64,000 nucleotides of DNA from Duganella aquatilis (GCF_009674565.1 NZ_WKJL01000028.1:1-64000), one strand, 5' to 3'. Positions 7,685 to 16,580 are shown, counted from the stretch's first letter. Notes: generated by a model from the letters alone, not told the origin. Translations and numbers: made by a program.

Positions 7685-7749
7685 ATTCTACGCAGCCGTG
7701 TCGCGCTGCGCAGTGGACAAACGTCACGATCTCCGGTGACATTTGTCAC
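7685..7749 (-). promoter_or_regulatory. Pilin promoter D: two dyads plus -10
   Basis: Perfect GGTGACA-TT-TGTCACC around 7735-7750, second dyad GACAAACGTCAC at 7716-7727 (centres 22 bp apart), and TAGAAT on the minus strand at 7685-7690. It starts about 11 bases after the stop codon of the response regulator gene. Confidence 0.68.
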
Positions 7750-7760
7750 CAATTCTCACA

Positions 7761-8429
7761 CTAGGCGGGAACGCTGGTCATGCCGTGCTTGGTGGCGTAG
7801 ACGTACAGTTCGAGCCGGTTGGCCACGCCCAGCTTCTGGTAGATCGTGGTCAGGTTGTTGCGCAAGGTCGGCTCGGCGATGAACAGCTTGGAGGCCAGCT
7901 CCTTGTTCGGCGCGCCATTGCCTTCCACCACCACGGCGACGATCTTGCGTTCCTTCGGCGTCAGCGAAGCGATGCGGGCCGCTTCCGGATCGGCCTTGGC
8001 CGGCGCCGACAGCTGCCCCAGCAGGGCGTTCATCAAGCTCGGGTCGACGCACATATCGCCCTTGAACACGCTGCGGATGCTGTTGAGCACCACGTCGGCC
8101 GGCGCTTCCTTGCTGACCACGCCGCGCGCGCCCAGCTTGACGGCCTGCGTCAGCAAGCCCTGGTCGCGGTTGCCGGACAGTATCATCACCTTGGCGCCGC
8201 TTTGCTGCAGCAGCTGCGGCAGGATTTCGATCGAGCTGCGGCCTTCAAGGTCGAGGTCGAGCACGATCACGTCGGGTTTCAGCAGGCTGGCCTGCTGCAA
8301 CGCGCTATCGTTGTTGTTGGCGGTGCCGACCAGCGTCAAATCGCTGCCGCCGCCTTCGATCAGTTTTTCCAGCCCCCACAGCATGGTCTTGTGGTCGTCT
8401 ACCAGCAGGATGCGGATAGGTGTGCTCAT
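7761..8429 (-). CDS. NarL/FixJ-type response regulator
   Basis: 222 residues. The receiver domain (about 5-125) has the acidic pair DD11-12 and the phospho-acceptor Asp58 in VIVLDLDLEG. A LuxR-type helix-turn-helix lies at about 150-215 (LTPKERKIVAVVVEG ... LRNNLTTIYQKLGV). It is encoded just after a histidine kinase gene and reads into promoter D of a pilin. The 7-2-7 dyads before four pilin operons make it the prime candidate for their activator. That assignment is inference from position and site geometry. Confidence 0.9.
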   Translation of the reverse strand: MSTPIRILLVDDHKTMLWGLEKLIEGGGSDLTLVGTANNNDSALQQASLLKPDVIVLDLDLEGRSSIEILPQLLQQSGAKVMILSGNRDQGLLTQAVKLGARGVVSKEAPADVVLNSIRSVFKGDMCVDPSLMNALLGQLSAPAKADPEAARIASLTPKERKIVAVVVEGNGAPNKELASKLFIAEPTLRNNLTTIYQKLGVANRLELYVYATKHGMTSVPA

Positions 8430-8445
8430 GTCTTGCCTCGGTCAG

Positions 8446-10131
8446 TTATACCGGGATGGCGATGCTGACTGCGGTGGCGCCTGGCGTATCGCAGTCGATC
8501 TCGATCGTTCCGCCCAGCGCAGCGGTGCGCTCGGCGAGTGATCCAGGCAGGAATGGGGCCGTGGGACCTTCCGGGGTTTCATTTTCGATGCGGATCCGCA
8601 GCTGGCCGTCAGCGTTGTTGAGGCTGATCGTCCCGGTGCGGGCGCGGGTGTGTTTGCGTATATTGTGCATGCCTTCATTCACGATCTGGAACACTTCCGC
8701 AGCGAGCCGGTCGCTGATGGTCAGGCCGTCCTGCGCCTGTATCGTAATCTGGATATCGTAGAACTCTTGCACCTGCTGCGCCTGTCGACGCAACGCCACC
8801 AGCAGTTCAGCGTCGGTTTGCGACGCACCCTGCCGTACTTGACGGGTGAATTGTCGCATGTCGCCGATGACCTGGGTGGTCATGTCCAGCAGTTTATCAA
8901 GTTCCGCCGCAACCGGGTGGTCCGATTGCAACGTTTGGCGCACCGCGCTGATGCCGTGGCGCAGGCCGATGTAGGGCTGGATGGTGGTGTCGTGCAGGTC
9001 GCGGGCGATCTTCTGCCGCTCGCGGAAGGCGGCGTCCGAGGCCAGGCGGTCGAGCAGCACGATGTTTTCGATCACCGGAAACACCTGCGCCGCCAACTGT
9101 TGCAAAAACACCGCATCGACGCGGCTGAAGCGGTGCCGGTCGGACACCACGTAAATCCGACCCTCGCCCTTGCGCAGCGGCAGCGGGGCGCTGATGAAGG
9201 AACTGGCGTCCAGCAAGTCGATCAGCTGTTCGACGGTTTCCGGCGGCAGGCGCTGCCAGCGCGCCTGCTCCGGCGTGCGGCTGCGCGACTCCAGCGTGCC
9301 CGGCAGGCGCGCATGCAGCGCCGCCGCATACTGCACCAGCGCCTGCGGTGCGAACACCAGCAGCGGCGCGGCGGCGCCCTCCGGCAGCCGCGACAGCGAG
9401 GCGCGGCCCTGCGGCGCGCCCGAGGAGTGCAACTGCCACAGCTCTTCGGGATTGTCGCGCATCAGCAGCAGGCAGTTGCTGGCGTGGTAGAAGTCGCGCG
9501 TCTGCTGCAGCACCAGGGCGATGGTCTGGTCGACGCCGAAGCGCGGATTGGCCAGGCGGCTGACGTCGCGCAGCAGGCGCAGGCGGCGGCGCTGCGCCAC
9601 GCCCAGGCCGCCCCAGTAGGCGATCATGTAGCCGAGCGCCAGCACGAAGGCGGTGCGCAGCAGCAGGTGGGCGTGGTTGATGCTGCTGTCGGTCAGCCAG
9701 GTCGACAGGGCCAGCGCGAAGGTGGCGCCCAGCGTGATGCGCGCGCCCTCGTCGAAGCCCCACTGGAAGGAGGCGGTCAGGATGACGAAAAAGAAAAACG
9801 GGAAGAAGAAACTGTTGCCGCCGCCGGTGCAGTACACCATCAGCGCGTACCAGCCGAGGTCGATCCAGTACACCGCCTTGCCGTGCCAGAACGGCGTGCG
9901 GTGGCGGCGCGCCACCAGCAGCAGGGTCAGGCTGTGCAGCAGGTAGCCGCCGAAGATCAGCGAATTGAGCAGGTTGCGTTCGCCGTAGCGGTTGCCCAGG
10001 TCGCCGGGCGCGACCACCAGCGTCAGGATGGCGGTCAGCGCCAGCACCAGGCGCATGACGAACACCATCGACGCGCCGACGGCGTCGCCGGCGTTGCGCG
10101 CGACAGTGCTGGAAGGGCTTTGTGGTATCAA
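8446..10131 (-). CDS. Membrane sensor histidine kinase, HisKA_3 (NarX/DegS class)
   Basis: 561 residues. About six hydrophobic segments occupy residues 20-190, including the very Phe-rich stretch GNSFFFPFFFFVIL. A GAF-like cytoplasmic region lies near 200-360. The dimerisation/phosphorylation motif ARDLHDTTIQP puts the phospho-histidine at about 380, and the ATPase N-box NEGMHNIRKH lies near 485. The gene is 16 bases upstream of the NarL-type regulator, so the pair is a two-component system. The signal is unknown; the membrane domain carries no recognised ligand motif. Confidence 0.88.
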   Translation of the reverse strand: MIPQSPSSTVARNAGDAVGASMVFVMRLVLALTAILTLVVAPGDLGNRYGERNLLNSLIFGGYLLHSLTLLLVARRHRTPFWHGKAVYWIDLGWYALMVYCTGGGNSFFFPFFFFVILTASFQWGFDEGARITLGATFALALSTWLTDSSINHAHLLLRTAFVLALGYMIAYWGGLGVAQRRRLRLLRDVSRLANPRFGVDQTIALVLQQTRDFYHASNCLLLMRDNPEELWQLHSSGAPQGRASLSRLPEGAAAPLLVFAPQALVQYAAALHARLPGTLESRSRTPEQARWQRLPPETVEQLIDLLDASSFISAPLPLRKGEGRIYVVSDRHRFSRVDAVFLQQLAAQVFPVIENIVLLDRLASDAAFRERQKIARDLHDTTIQPYIGLRHGISAVRQTLQSDHPVAAELDKLLDMTTQVIGDMRQFTRQVRQGASQTDAELLVALRRQAQQVQEFYDIQITIQAQDGLTISDRLAAEVFQIVNEGMHNIRKHTRARTGTISLNNADGQLRIRIENETPEGPTAPFLPGSLAERTAALGGTIEIDCDTPGATAVSIAIPV

Positions 10132-10504
10132 TCACGTCTCCTGCCGCGCGTGCCGGCGGCTTCACATATACCCAGGCTAAACAAAATAGCGATTCGATAG
10201 TTGTTGCTAACTCAATCGAGTCTACGCAGTCGAAGCTGCTCTGTCCAGCCAGCGCGTGTTACGCTGCTTGCCATGGTTCACGCCCGCGTTGGCCCCGCGC
10301 CGCGCCGGCGCCGCGTTTTTGATGCTATGAGAAAACATTAAATAACTAGGCGACATAAATGAATCGGGATAGAATAGCTTACCGTCACCTCATTCCCGTG
10401 GCGCTGCCGCCGGCCCCTGCTGCGCCGGCCAGCCCGTCAGCAGTGCCGCGCCATCTGCGCTCCCGCCTGTATTTTCAACGTAACCGTACCACGGACGCAA
10501 CACC
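10132..10504. other. Divergent intergenic region, kinase / TadE operon
   Basis: 373 bases with no gene. A GGGATAGAATAG box at 10367-10378 could be a -10 for the TadE operon. CTGCGTAGACTC read on the minus strand near 10210-10222 resembles the -10 context of the pilin promoters and could serve the kinase. No copy of the GTGACA dyad is present here. Confidence 0.4.
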
Positions 10505-10966
10505 ATGAGAGTGCCCGGATTCCTGCGCCGCCAGCGCGGCTCGGCCGTCGTCGAGATGGCGATTGTCGCCCCCGTCGCGTTTCTGCTGCTGATCGGCCTG
10601 ATCGAATTCAGCCTGGTCTTTTTTGTCACGCTGACCATGCAATACGCGGTGCGCGAAGGCGCGCGCTACGCCGTCACCGGCCGCACCGACGTCGACCCGA
10701 CCTCGCGCCTGAAGTCGGTGATGCAAGTCATCCGCACCAATTCCATGGGCTACCTCGATACCGTGTGCCCGGTGTTCTCGGTCAACGGCACGGTGTCGTC
10801 GACCGCCAACGCCGCCACGGTGCTGGGCGCGCCCGGCGACATCGTGGTGCTGCGGCTGGACTGCACCTGGAACCTGGCCACGCCGATCGTCGCTGCCGTG
10901 TTCCCCAGCGGCCAGTACAAGTTCGCGGTGGCCGCCACCATGCAGAACGAGGCGTTCACGCCATGA
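10505..10966 (+). CDS. tadE: TadE-like pseudopilin
   Basis: 153 residues. The N-terminus RRQRG / SAVVEMAIVAPVAFLLLIG has the prepilin-like Gly cleavage point with Glu at +5 and one membrane helix, as in TadE. The rest is a periplasmic domain with two cysteines. It should be processed by TadV and act in the Tad machine. First of three plus-strand pilus genes; its stop overlaps the next start (ATGA). Confidence 0.88.
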   Translation: MRVPGFLRRQRGSAVVEMAIVAPVAFLLLIGLIEFSLVFFVTLTMQYAVREGARYAVTGRTDVDPTSRLKSVMQVIRTNSMGYLDTVCPVFSVNGTVSSTANAATVLGAPGDIVVLRLDCTWNLATPIVAAVFPSGQYKFAVAATMQNEAFTP

Positions 10967-11583
10967 GCCCGCGCCGTTATCACCGCCATCGCGGCCTGGC
11001 CGCCGTCGAGTTCGCGCTGCTGCTGCCCTTGCTGCTGGTGCTGATGCTGGGACTGGTCGATGTGGCGCGCGCCATGCAGGCGCAGATGATCCTGATTAAC
11101 CTCAGCCGCGAGGCCGCCAACCTGGCCTCGCGCGGCAAGCTGCAGTTGTCGGAAAACGCCCAGACCATCATCGGCCAGGTGGCGGCGTCGGCGCCGCCGC
11201 TCGACATGAACAAGCTGGGCATGATCTACATCACCCGCATCATGGGCTCGACCTCGGGCGGCACCACCAAGAGCATCGTGCTGGAACAGTACCGCTGGGA
11301 CGACGCCGTCAACAACCGCGGCTACCGCATCAGCGGCTACGCGCCGCTGTCGAAGATCTGGACCTGCAGCAACTGGGCCAGCGGCACCGCCGGCACCTGC
11401 GTGGTGCCGACCGGCAGCACGGCGCCGGTGGTGTCGATGATGAGCGGCCAGCTGCTGGACGGCGAAGTGATCTACGTGGTCGAGGTCTACTACAAATACA
11501 ACATGCTGTTCCAGACCTTCACCTTCGGCAGTTTCAGCACGCCTTCGCTGGCGACCGATTTTTACTCGATGACGGTATTCTGA
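10963..11583 (+). CDS. TadE/TadF-like pseudopilin
   Basis: 206 residues beginning MSPRRYHRHRG / LAAVEFALLLPLLLVLMLG: a second pseudopilin-type N-terminus with Gly-1 and Glu+5 and a single membrane helix. The larger periplasmic domain has two Cys (WTCSNWASGTAGTC). Overlaps the upstream gene by 4 nt and ends 2 bases before the VWA gene. Probably TadF by position, although the sequence could also be called TadE. Confidence 0.87.
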   Translation: MSPRRYHRHRGLAAVEFALLLPLLLVLMLGLVDVARAMQAQMILINLSREAANLASRGKLQLSENAQTIIGQVAASAPPLDMNKLGMIYITRIMGSTSGGTTKSIVLEQYRWDDAVNNRGYRISGYAPLSKIWTCSNWASGTAGTCVVPTGSTAPVVSMMSGQLLDGEVIYVVEVYYKYNMLFQTFTFGSFSTPSLATDFYSMTVF

Positions 11584-11585
11584 CC

Positions 11586-12938
11586 ATGCGCTTCTACAAA
11601 CATACCCAACGCGGCGGCATCACGCTGATGGTGGTGCTGTCGCTGACCACGCTGCTGGCGGTGGTGGCGCTGGCCTTCAGCGCCGGCCTCAGCTACATGG
11701 TGCGCTCCAAGCTCAACGCCGCCACCGACGCCGCCGGCCTGGCCGCCGCGCGCGCCATCAGCAACGGCACCACCCAGGTCGAGCAGACCGCCAACGCCAA
11801 GGCGGCGGCGCAGCGCTTCTTCAACGCCAACTTCCCGGCCAACTACCTGATGTCGACGGCGACGCTGAACGATGTCGGCGTCTCCTTCAGCGCCAGCGAG
11901 GTGACGGTGACCGTCAGCGCCTCGGCCAGCCTGCCGACCGCGCTGTTCGGCGGCTTCAGCACCGGCGTGCTGGCGCCGTCGGTGCTGACCGAAACCAAGC
12001 GCAAGGACCTCGACATGATCGTGGTGATGGACACCTCCGGCTCGCTGGCCGGCTCGGCCGCCAATGTGCGCAGCTCGGCGGTGACCTTCCTCAACCAGTT
12101 CAACGTGGCGCGCGACCGGGTCGGCCTGGTGCACTTCGCCTTCGGCTCGATCGTCGACGACGCCATCCGGCCGATCGCGCGCGGCTTTGACCGCACCAGC
12201 ATGACCAACCACATCAAGGCCTACTCCTTCAGCGGCTCGACCGCCTCGGCCGAGGGCATGTACACCGCGCGCGACCAGATCAACAGCGTGCCGACGGCCA
12301 ATCTGAACCGTTCCAACCTGCGCGTGATCGTGTTCTTCTCGGACGGCGCGCCGAACTCCTTCGGCGCCTATTTGAACTGGAAGAGCGCCGGCACCTGCAC
12401 CCAGCCCGGCACCATCTACACCGACGATGACGGCTCCGGCACGCCGGCCGGCCTGTTCAAGCTGGACCAGCAGTACGACGACATCGGCGGCAACTGCACG
12501 CCGTCCGATTTGCCGAGCAAGGCGGCGTCGCTGCCGGACTGGTACAACGCGCACAATCCGACGCTGACGCCGAACGACCCGGCGCTGCGCGAATATCCGG
12601 TGGTGACGACGACGCCGCGCGTGGTGACCAACACGCTGACCTACGCCAACGTCAACCGCGCCGCGCGCAACCTGGTGGAAGCGATGGCGTCGAAATCGCG
12701 CGACGAGGGGATCTACATCTTTACGCTGGGACTGGGCAACAGCCTGAAGATCGGCACCGGCGTCGACGGCGAGAAGGGCGAAGACACGCTGAAGTGCATG
12801 GCCAACTCGGTCGATGCGCCGGCGCGCTGCTACAACGCCGCCAAGCCGGTCGGCGTCTACTGCTACGCCGCCACCCAGGCCGACCTGACGCCGTGCTTCT
12901 CCAAGCTGGCGTCAGCCATCCTGCGCATCTCCAAATAA
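11586..12938 (+). CDS. tadG: TadG-like protein with von Willebrand factor A domain
   Basis: 450 residues. Residues 8-35 form a membrane helix after QRGG, without the Glu+5 of true pseudopilins. TadG/TadE-like N-terminal region (Flp-type YMVRSKLNAATDAAGLAAA) is followed by a VWA domain with an intact metal-site motif DTSGS at 149-153 and a later FSDGAP. Several cysteines lie in the C-terminal third. TadG proteins help anchor or build the pilus in the cell envelope. Last gene of the operon; it ends at the 88-bp palindrome. Confidence 0.87.
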   Translation: MRFYKHTQRGGITLMVVLSLTTLLAVVALAFSAGLSYMVRSKLNAATDAAGLAAARAISNGTTQVEQTANAKAAAQRFFNANFPANYLMSTATLNDVGVSFSASEVTVTVSASASLPTALFGGFSTGVLAPSVLTETKRKDLDMIVVMDTSGSLAGSAANVRSSAVTFLNQFNVARDRVGLVHFAFGSIVDDAIRPIARGFDRTSMTNHIKAYSFSGSTASAEGMYTARDQINSVPTANLNRSNLRVIVFFSDGAPNSFGAYLNWKSAGTCTQPGTIYTDDDGSGTPAGLFKLDQQYDDIGGNCTPSDLPSKAASLPDWYNAHNPTLTPNDPALREYPVVTTTPRVVTNTLTYANVNRAARNLVEAMASKSRDEGIYIFTLGLGNSLKIGTGVDGEKGEDTLKCMANSVDAPARCYNAAKPVGVYCYAATQADLTPCFSKLASAILRISK

Positions 12939-12940
12939 AA

Positions 12941-13028
12941 CCGGGGTCAGTTCTGCCAATCGCATACAAGCTCTGCCGTAGCGGCCGCTACGGCAGAGCT
13001 TGTATGCGATTGGCAGAACTGACCCCGG
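12941..13028. repeat. Perfect 88-bp palindrome between convergent genes
   Basis: Two exact 44-base arms meet at 12984/12985 (centre GCGG/CCGC). The outer ends read CCGGGGTCAGTTCTGCC and its complement. There is no loop and no mismatch. It fills the gap between the TadG-like gene and the convergent gene at 13035. It could act as a bidirectional terminator, but it lacks a T tract. The exactness and the CCGGGGTCAG ends suggest a dispersed palindromic element. Confidence 0.85.
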
Positions 13029-13034
13029 ATTCGC

Positions 13035-13730
13035 TTAGCGGTGGTTGGGCGGGGCGACGGCGGCCATTGGCGGCGTCGTTGTCTTGTGGCCGAAGGACAT
13101 CAGCTCCCAGCTGTCGCGGCTGTAGAGGCGGCCCTGGGCGTCGGCGTCTTGGTAGTCGAGCTTGACGTAGTTGTTGAGCGCCGGGACGAACCAGACGGTC
13201 TCGGTCAGCTTGCCGCCGCCGCGCGTGGCGTCGTTGGCATCGGCGTATTGCGCTTCCACCACGATCTTCAGGGCTTCGAATTCACCGGCCGGCACCCGCA
13301 CTTTTTCCCAGTCCAGCACCTTGCCCTTGATGGCGTAACGCTGCTGCTTGCCGGCCTTGCTGTTGTCGCCGACGACGTCGCTGCTCCATTCGGCACCCGG
13401 CGCCATCGGGAAGGCGAAGCGCGTAAACGATGGGCTGAAATGCATGCCGCCGCGCTCGACCGGATTCATGTCCGGGCTGAACAGCTGGGTGCTGATCAGC
13501 GCGCCACTGGCGGCGCGCTTGATCGCCATGTGCACGCCGGCCTCGTCGATGGAAGCCACTTCCATGCGGTTGACATTGCCCTTGGCGCCTTTCCACACGT
13601 CCGTGTATTGATACGTCCACGAATCGCCAACCGCTGGCGCCGGGGCCGGCACCGATTCGTGGTTGCCTGCCCGCGCGAGCGCGCAAGGCAGGATGAAACA
13701 GAGCACTGCAAACGTACGTTTGATGGTCAT
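13035..13730 (-). CDS. Exported protein of unknown function
   Basis: 231 residues with signal peptide MTIKRTFAVLCFILPCALARA (split MTIKRTFAVLC-FILPCALARA) and a good AAAGGAG ribosome site. The mature part is rich in beta-strand character (VGDSWTYQYTDVWKG at the start, VPAGEFEALKIVVEAQY near the middle, TETVWFVPALNNYVK later). This pattern recalls periplasmic DUF3108-like proteins, but I cannot assign a family. Single gene, convergent with the TadG-like operon. Confidence 0.7.
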   Translation of the reverse strand: MTIKRTFAVLCFILPCALARAGNHESVPAPAPAVGDSWTYQYTDVWKGAKGNVNRMEVASIDEAGVHMAIKRAASGALISTQLFSPDMNPVERGGMHFSPSFTRFAFPMAPGAEWSSDVVGDNSKAGKQQRYAIKGKVLDWEKVRVPAGEFEALKIVVEAQYADANDATRGGGKLTETVWFVPALNNYVKLDYQDADAQGRLYSRDSWELMSFGHKTTTPPMAAVAPPNHR

Positions 13731-13824
13731 GCTGTCTCCTTTGTTGTGGTTTGTTCATTGACTATATAACCAAGTTTCAAAGAGAGCTAGCGGCAGTGCA
13801 GCAAAGTTTCCTGCGCGTATTAGT

Positions 13825-14766
13825 TTGACGAGAGGTGTCGGTTCGGCGTCGCGCCTGGGCTTCAAGGGCAACGAGGATCTCGGGGGCGGGCTGGACGCGG
13901 TGTTTGTCCTGGAGTCCGGCGTCAAGGTCGACACCGGGGAGTCCGATGTCGCCGGCTCGGCCTTCAACCGCCAGGCGCTGGTCGGCCTGAGCAGCAAGCA
14001 GTATGGTGCGCTCACGCTGGGTCGCCAGAAGACCGCCCTGTACAAGGCGCTGGCCGAAGTGGGCGATCCGTTTGGCCTGGGCTATGCCGGCAGCGCCAAG
14101 AACCTGTTCCCGCTGGCTGGCCCGAATACCCGGACCAGCAATACGGTTGCCTATGCAACGCCGTCGCTGTCCGGCTGGTCCGGCGAAGTCACCTACAGCC
14201 AGGGCGAGCAGCAGGGCGATCAGGCGGCGGGACGCCAGTACGGCGGTGCGGTCGCCTACAGCAATGGCACGCTCAACGCGCGACTGGTGTACAACAACCG
14301 CAACAGCGACAGCGTCCCGGCCGGCGCCGCGCCCGTGTCGCGTGACCTCGGACACAATGTGCTGTTCGTGGCCAATTACGACTTCCAGATCGTCAAGGCG
14401 TTCCTGGCGCTGGGGCAGGACAAGGGCTTCAACAGCGCGGTGCTGCCGGTCGCCAACGCCTACGGCTACCAGGATGCGCCCAAGCCGACCACCGACAGCC
14501 GCGACCTGCTGATCGGCGCCACGCTGCCGCTCGGTCCGCGCGGCACGTTGATGACCTCGTTCCTGCACAAGGATGACCGGCAGTGGAATCAGGATGCCAG
14601 CCAGCTGGCTGTCGGCTATTCCTACGCCTGGTCGAAGCGCACCAGCACCTATGTGGCGTACGCGAAAATCCGCAACCAGCATGGCGCCGGCTACACGGTC
14701 GGCAACGATACCGAAGCGGGCAGCGGAGATGCCGCCTTCAATCTGGGCGTCCGCCAGTTGTTCTGA
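13825..14766 (+). pseudogene. 5'-truncated Gram-negative porin
   Basis: About 313 residues of a porin_4-type beta-barrel are readable, from GVGSASRLGFKGNEDLGGGLDAVF to the C-terminal NLGVRQLF ending in Phe, as outer-membrane porins do. Betaproteobacterial porins normally have a signal peptide and first beta-strand (about 40 residues) before the GVGSASR motif. Here the frame runs upstream into unrelated sequence and a TGA at 13759, and the only start is a weak TTG at 13825. Without an export signal it cannot reach the outer membrane, so it is scored as a pseudogene. Confidence 0.72.
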
Positions 14767-14810
14767 TAGAGGGGGGATCGGCGCGCACCGCTGCCTGCAT
14801 GGCGCGCGCC

Positions 14811-14834
14811 GGGGAGGGGAGGGGAGGGGAGGGA
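14811..14834 (+). repeat. GGGGA tandem repeat with quadruplex potential
   Basis: Four GGGGA units followed by GGGA, between the stop of the porin remnant and the stop of the convergent YncE-like gene. Five consecutive G-runs on one strand satisfy the usual G-quadruplex pattern. Confidence 0.75.
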
Positions 14835-14837
14835 AAC

Positions 14838-16172
14838 TTACGGCTGCGACGCCAGCACCGCCGCGCCGCCGGTTTCCTTGACGGTGACGGCGCCGTTGGT
14901 CTGGCCCGGTCCGATCATGGTGCCGTTGGCCATGCCCATGGCGTTGGTGCGGAAGCTGCCGACCGGCGCCGCGTTGCCGCCGGCGTAGACGTCGTACTGC
15001 GTGTCCGGCTTCAGCTTGTACAGGAAGGCTTCGATCGATTCCACCACGCCCAGGCTGCGCACCACCACGAAGCCCTTGCTGTCACCCTGCAGCGGCTTGA
15101 GCTGGATGTTGACCGAGTCCTGGTTCACGCGCGGCACCAGGTTCGACTTGTCGCTGGCCGACGGCGCCACGTTCGACAGGTAGATCAGCGCCTGCGGCGC
15201 CTGGCCGCCGCCGATGGTGGCGACGATCTTGTTGGTGGCGGTGTCGATCGCCTGCACGCCGTCGCCGTTTTCCAGGCCGATGTAGACGCGGCTGTTGTCG
15301 TCCGAGGTCCAGGCGCCGTGCGGCAGCGCGCCGGTCGGGATGGTGGCCAGCAGCCTGGCTTCCTTGCCGGTACTGTAGACCTTGACCACGTTCTCGCCGC
15401 CGATGGTGACATAGGCGCGCACTTCGCCGCCGACCTTGGCGAAGGCCAGGTGGTTGGAGATGAAGCCGGTGTCGATTACGCCGGTCACTTCCAGCGTCTT
15501 GGTGCTGATGCGCGTGACCTTGCCAACGTCCTTATGCGTCATCCAGATTTCGCTGTAGTCCGGCGTGAATTGCAGGAACGGCGAGAACGGGCTGACCACG
15601 TTGATGCGCTTGATGATGGTGTGCGACGCCACGTCGATGATGTCCACCGTCGGCGTGAAGCTCGACACCGCGAAGGCCAGCTTGCCGTCCGGGTGGAACT
15701 GCACCATGCCCGGTCCCAGGTCGGTCTGGATGCGGCGGGTTTCCTTGAACGTCACCGGGTCGATCACCGAGATGTAGTCCTCGCCGCGCACCACCACCCA
15801 CACTTCCTTGCCGTCGGCGCTGAAGAAGCCTTCGTGCGGCGAGCGGCCGACGTAGGTCTTGCCCTTGACCTTGTTGGTGGCGGTGTCGATGAAGGTGACC
15901 GAGTTGGAGCCGTTGGAAATCGCGATCAGCGTCTTGTGGTCCGGCGAAAAGCCCAGGCCGTGCACATTGATCTCGCCTTTATAGAGCGGCGACAGCACGT
16001 CCGGCCGCGAGTTGCCCAGCTTGATCTGGCCCAGCAGCGTATTGGTGGCCGGGCTGAACACCGAGATGGTATTGGTGTTCTGGTCGGCGGTGTAGACGCG
16101 GTCCAGCGGCGAGATGGCGGCCCAGGCATGGGCGCACAGCAGCGCGCCGGCGGCGAATGCGAGTTTCTTCAT
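14838..16172 (-). CDS. Exported YncE-like beta-propeller protein
   Basis: 444 residues with signal peptide ending AHAWA (about 18). Repeats such as VYTADQNTNTISVFSPATN, GSNSVTFIDTATNKVKG and GDGVQAIDTATNKIVATIG mark a seven-bladed YVTN-type propeller over about 25-320. A C-terminal extra domain (about 330-444) carries GFVVVRSLGVVESIEAFLYK. Last gene of the minus-strand copper-side operon; the start overlaps the DUF305 stop by 4 nt. A metal or redox role is suggested by context only. Confidence 0.82.
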   Translation of the reverse strand: MKKLAFAAGALLCAHAWAAISPLDRVYTADQNTNTISVFSPATNTLLGQIKLGNSRPDVLSPLYKGEINVHGLGFSPDHKTLIAISNGSNSVTFIDTATNKVKGKTYVGRSPHEGFFSADGKEVWVVVRGEDYISVIDPVTFKETRRIQTDLGPGMVQFHPDGKLAFAVSSFTPTVDIIDVASHTIIKRINVVSPFSPFLQFTPDYSEIWMTHKDVGKVTRISTKTLEVTGVIDTGFISNHLAFAKVGGEVRAYVTIGGENVVKVYSTGKEARLLATIPTGALPHGAWTSDDNSRVYIGLENGDGVQAIDTATNKIVATIGGGQAPQALIYLSNVAPSASDKSNLVPRVNQDSVNIQLKPLQGDSKGFVVVRSLGVVESIEAFLYKLKPDTQYDVYAGGNAAPVGSFRTNAMGMANGTMIGPGQTNGAVTVKETGGAAVLASQP

Positions 16173-16576
16173 TTGGTGGTCTCCTTGGTGGGGTGGTGTT
16201 GCAGCCAGGCTTGCATGACGTTGATCTCGACTTGCTGCTCGGCGATGATGCCGAGCGCCAGGTTGCGGATCTCGGGATCCTGGGTGGTCAGCAGCACGGC
16301 CTTGGCCATGTCGATGGCGCCCTGGTGGTGCGGCATCATCATGGTGACGAAGTCGTGCTCCGGTACGCCGTTCATGGGCGCCTGCTTCATGCCGGCGTCC
16401 ATCACGGCCATGGCGTCGTCCATCAGCGCGCTGAACGGCTTGGCGCTGCTGGCGACGAATACGGGCGGTGTGGCGGACGGCGCCGCGTCGGCGCCGTGAT
16501 GGTGGTGTTCCTGCGCCTGCGCGCCTGCCGCGATCAGCGACAGGGCGGCAAGGCAGCTGGCGATGGCGGCCCGCAT
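16169..16576 (-). CDS. Periplasmic DUF305 protein, His/Met-rich
   Basis: 135 residues. Signal peptide up to AGAQA, then the histidine cluster EHHHHG. The DUF305 signature is DFVTMMMPHHQGAIDMAKAVL followed by AEQQVEINVMQAWL (DUF305 motif about residues 75-125). DUF305 proteins are often found with copper-resistance genes and belong to the ferritin-like fold. The Met- and His-rich face fits Cu binding. It sits between the CzcE-like and YncE-like genes. Confidence 0.85.
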   Translation of the reverse strand: MRAAIASCLAALSLIAAGAQAQEHHHHGADAAPSATPPVFVASSAKPFSALMDDAMAVMDAGMKQAPMNGVPEHDFVTMMMPHHQGAIDMAKAVLLTTQDPEIRNLALGIIAEQQVEINVMQAWLQHHPTKETTK

Positions 16577-16580
16577 CGGA

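Noticed and set aside
8650-10200. 516-codon open frame on the plus strand
   Set aside because: Antisense to the histidine kinase gene; no plausible domain.
14583-16499. 638-codon open frame on the plus strand
   Set aside because: Runs antisense through the YncE-like and DUF305 genes; no domain, shadow composition.
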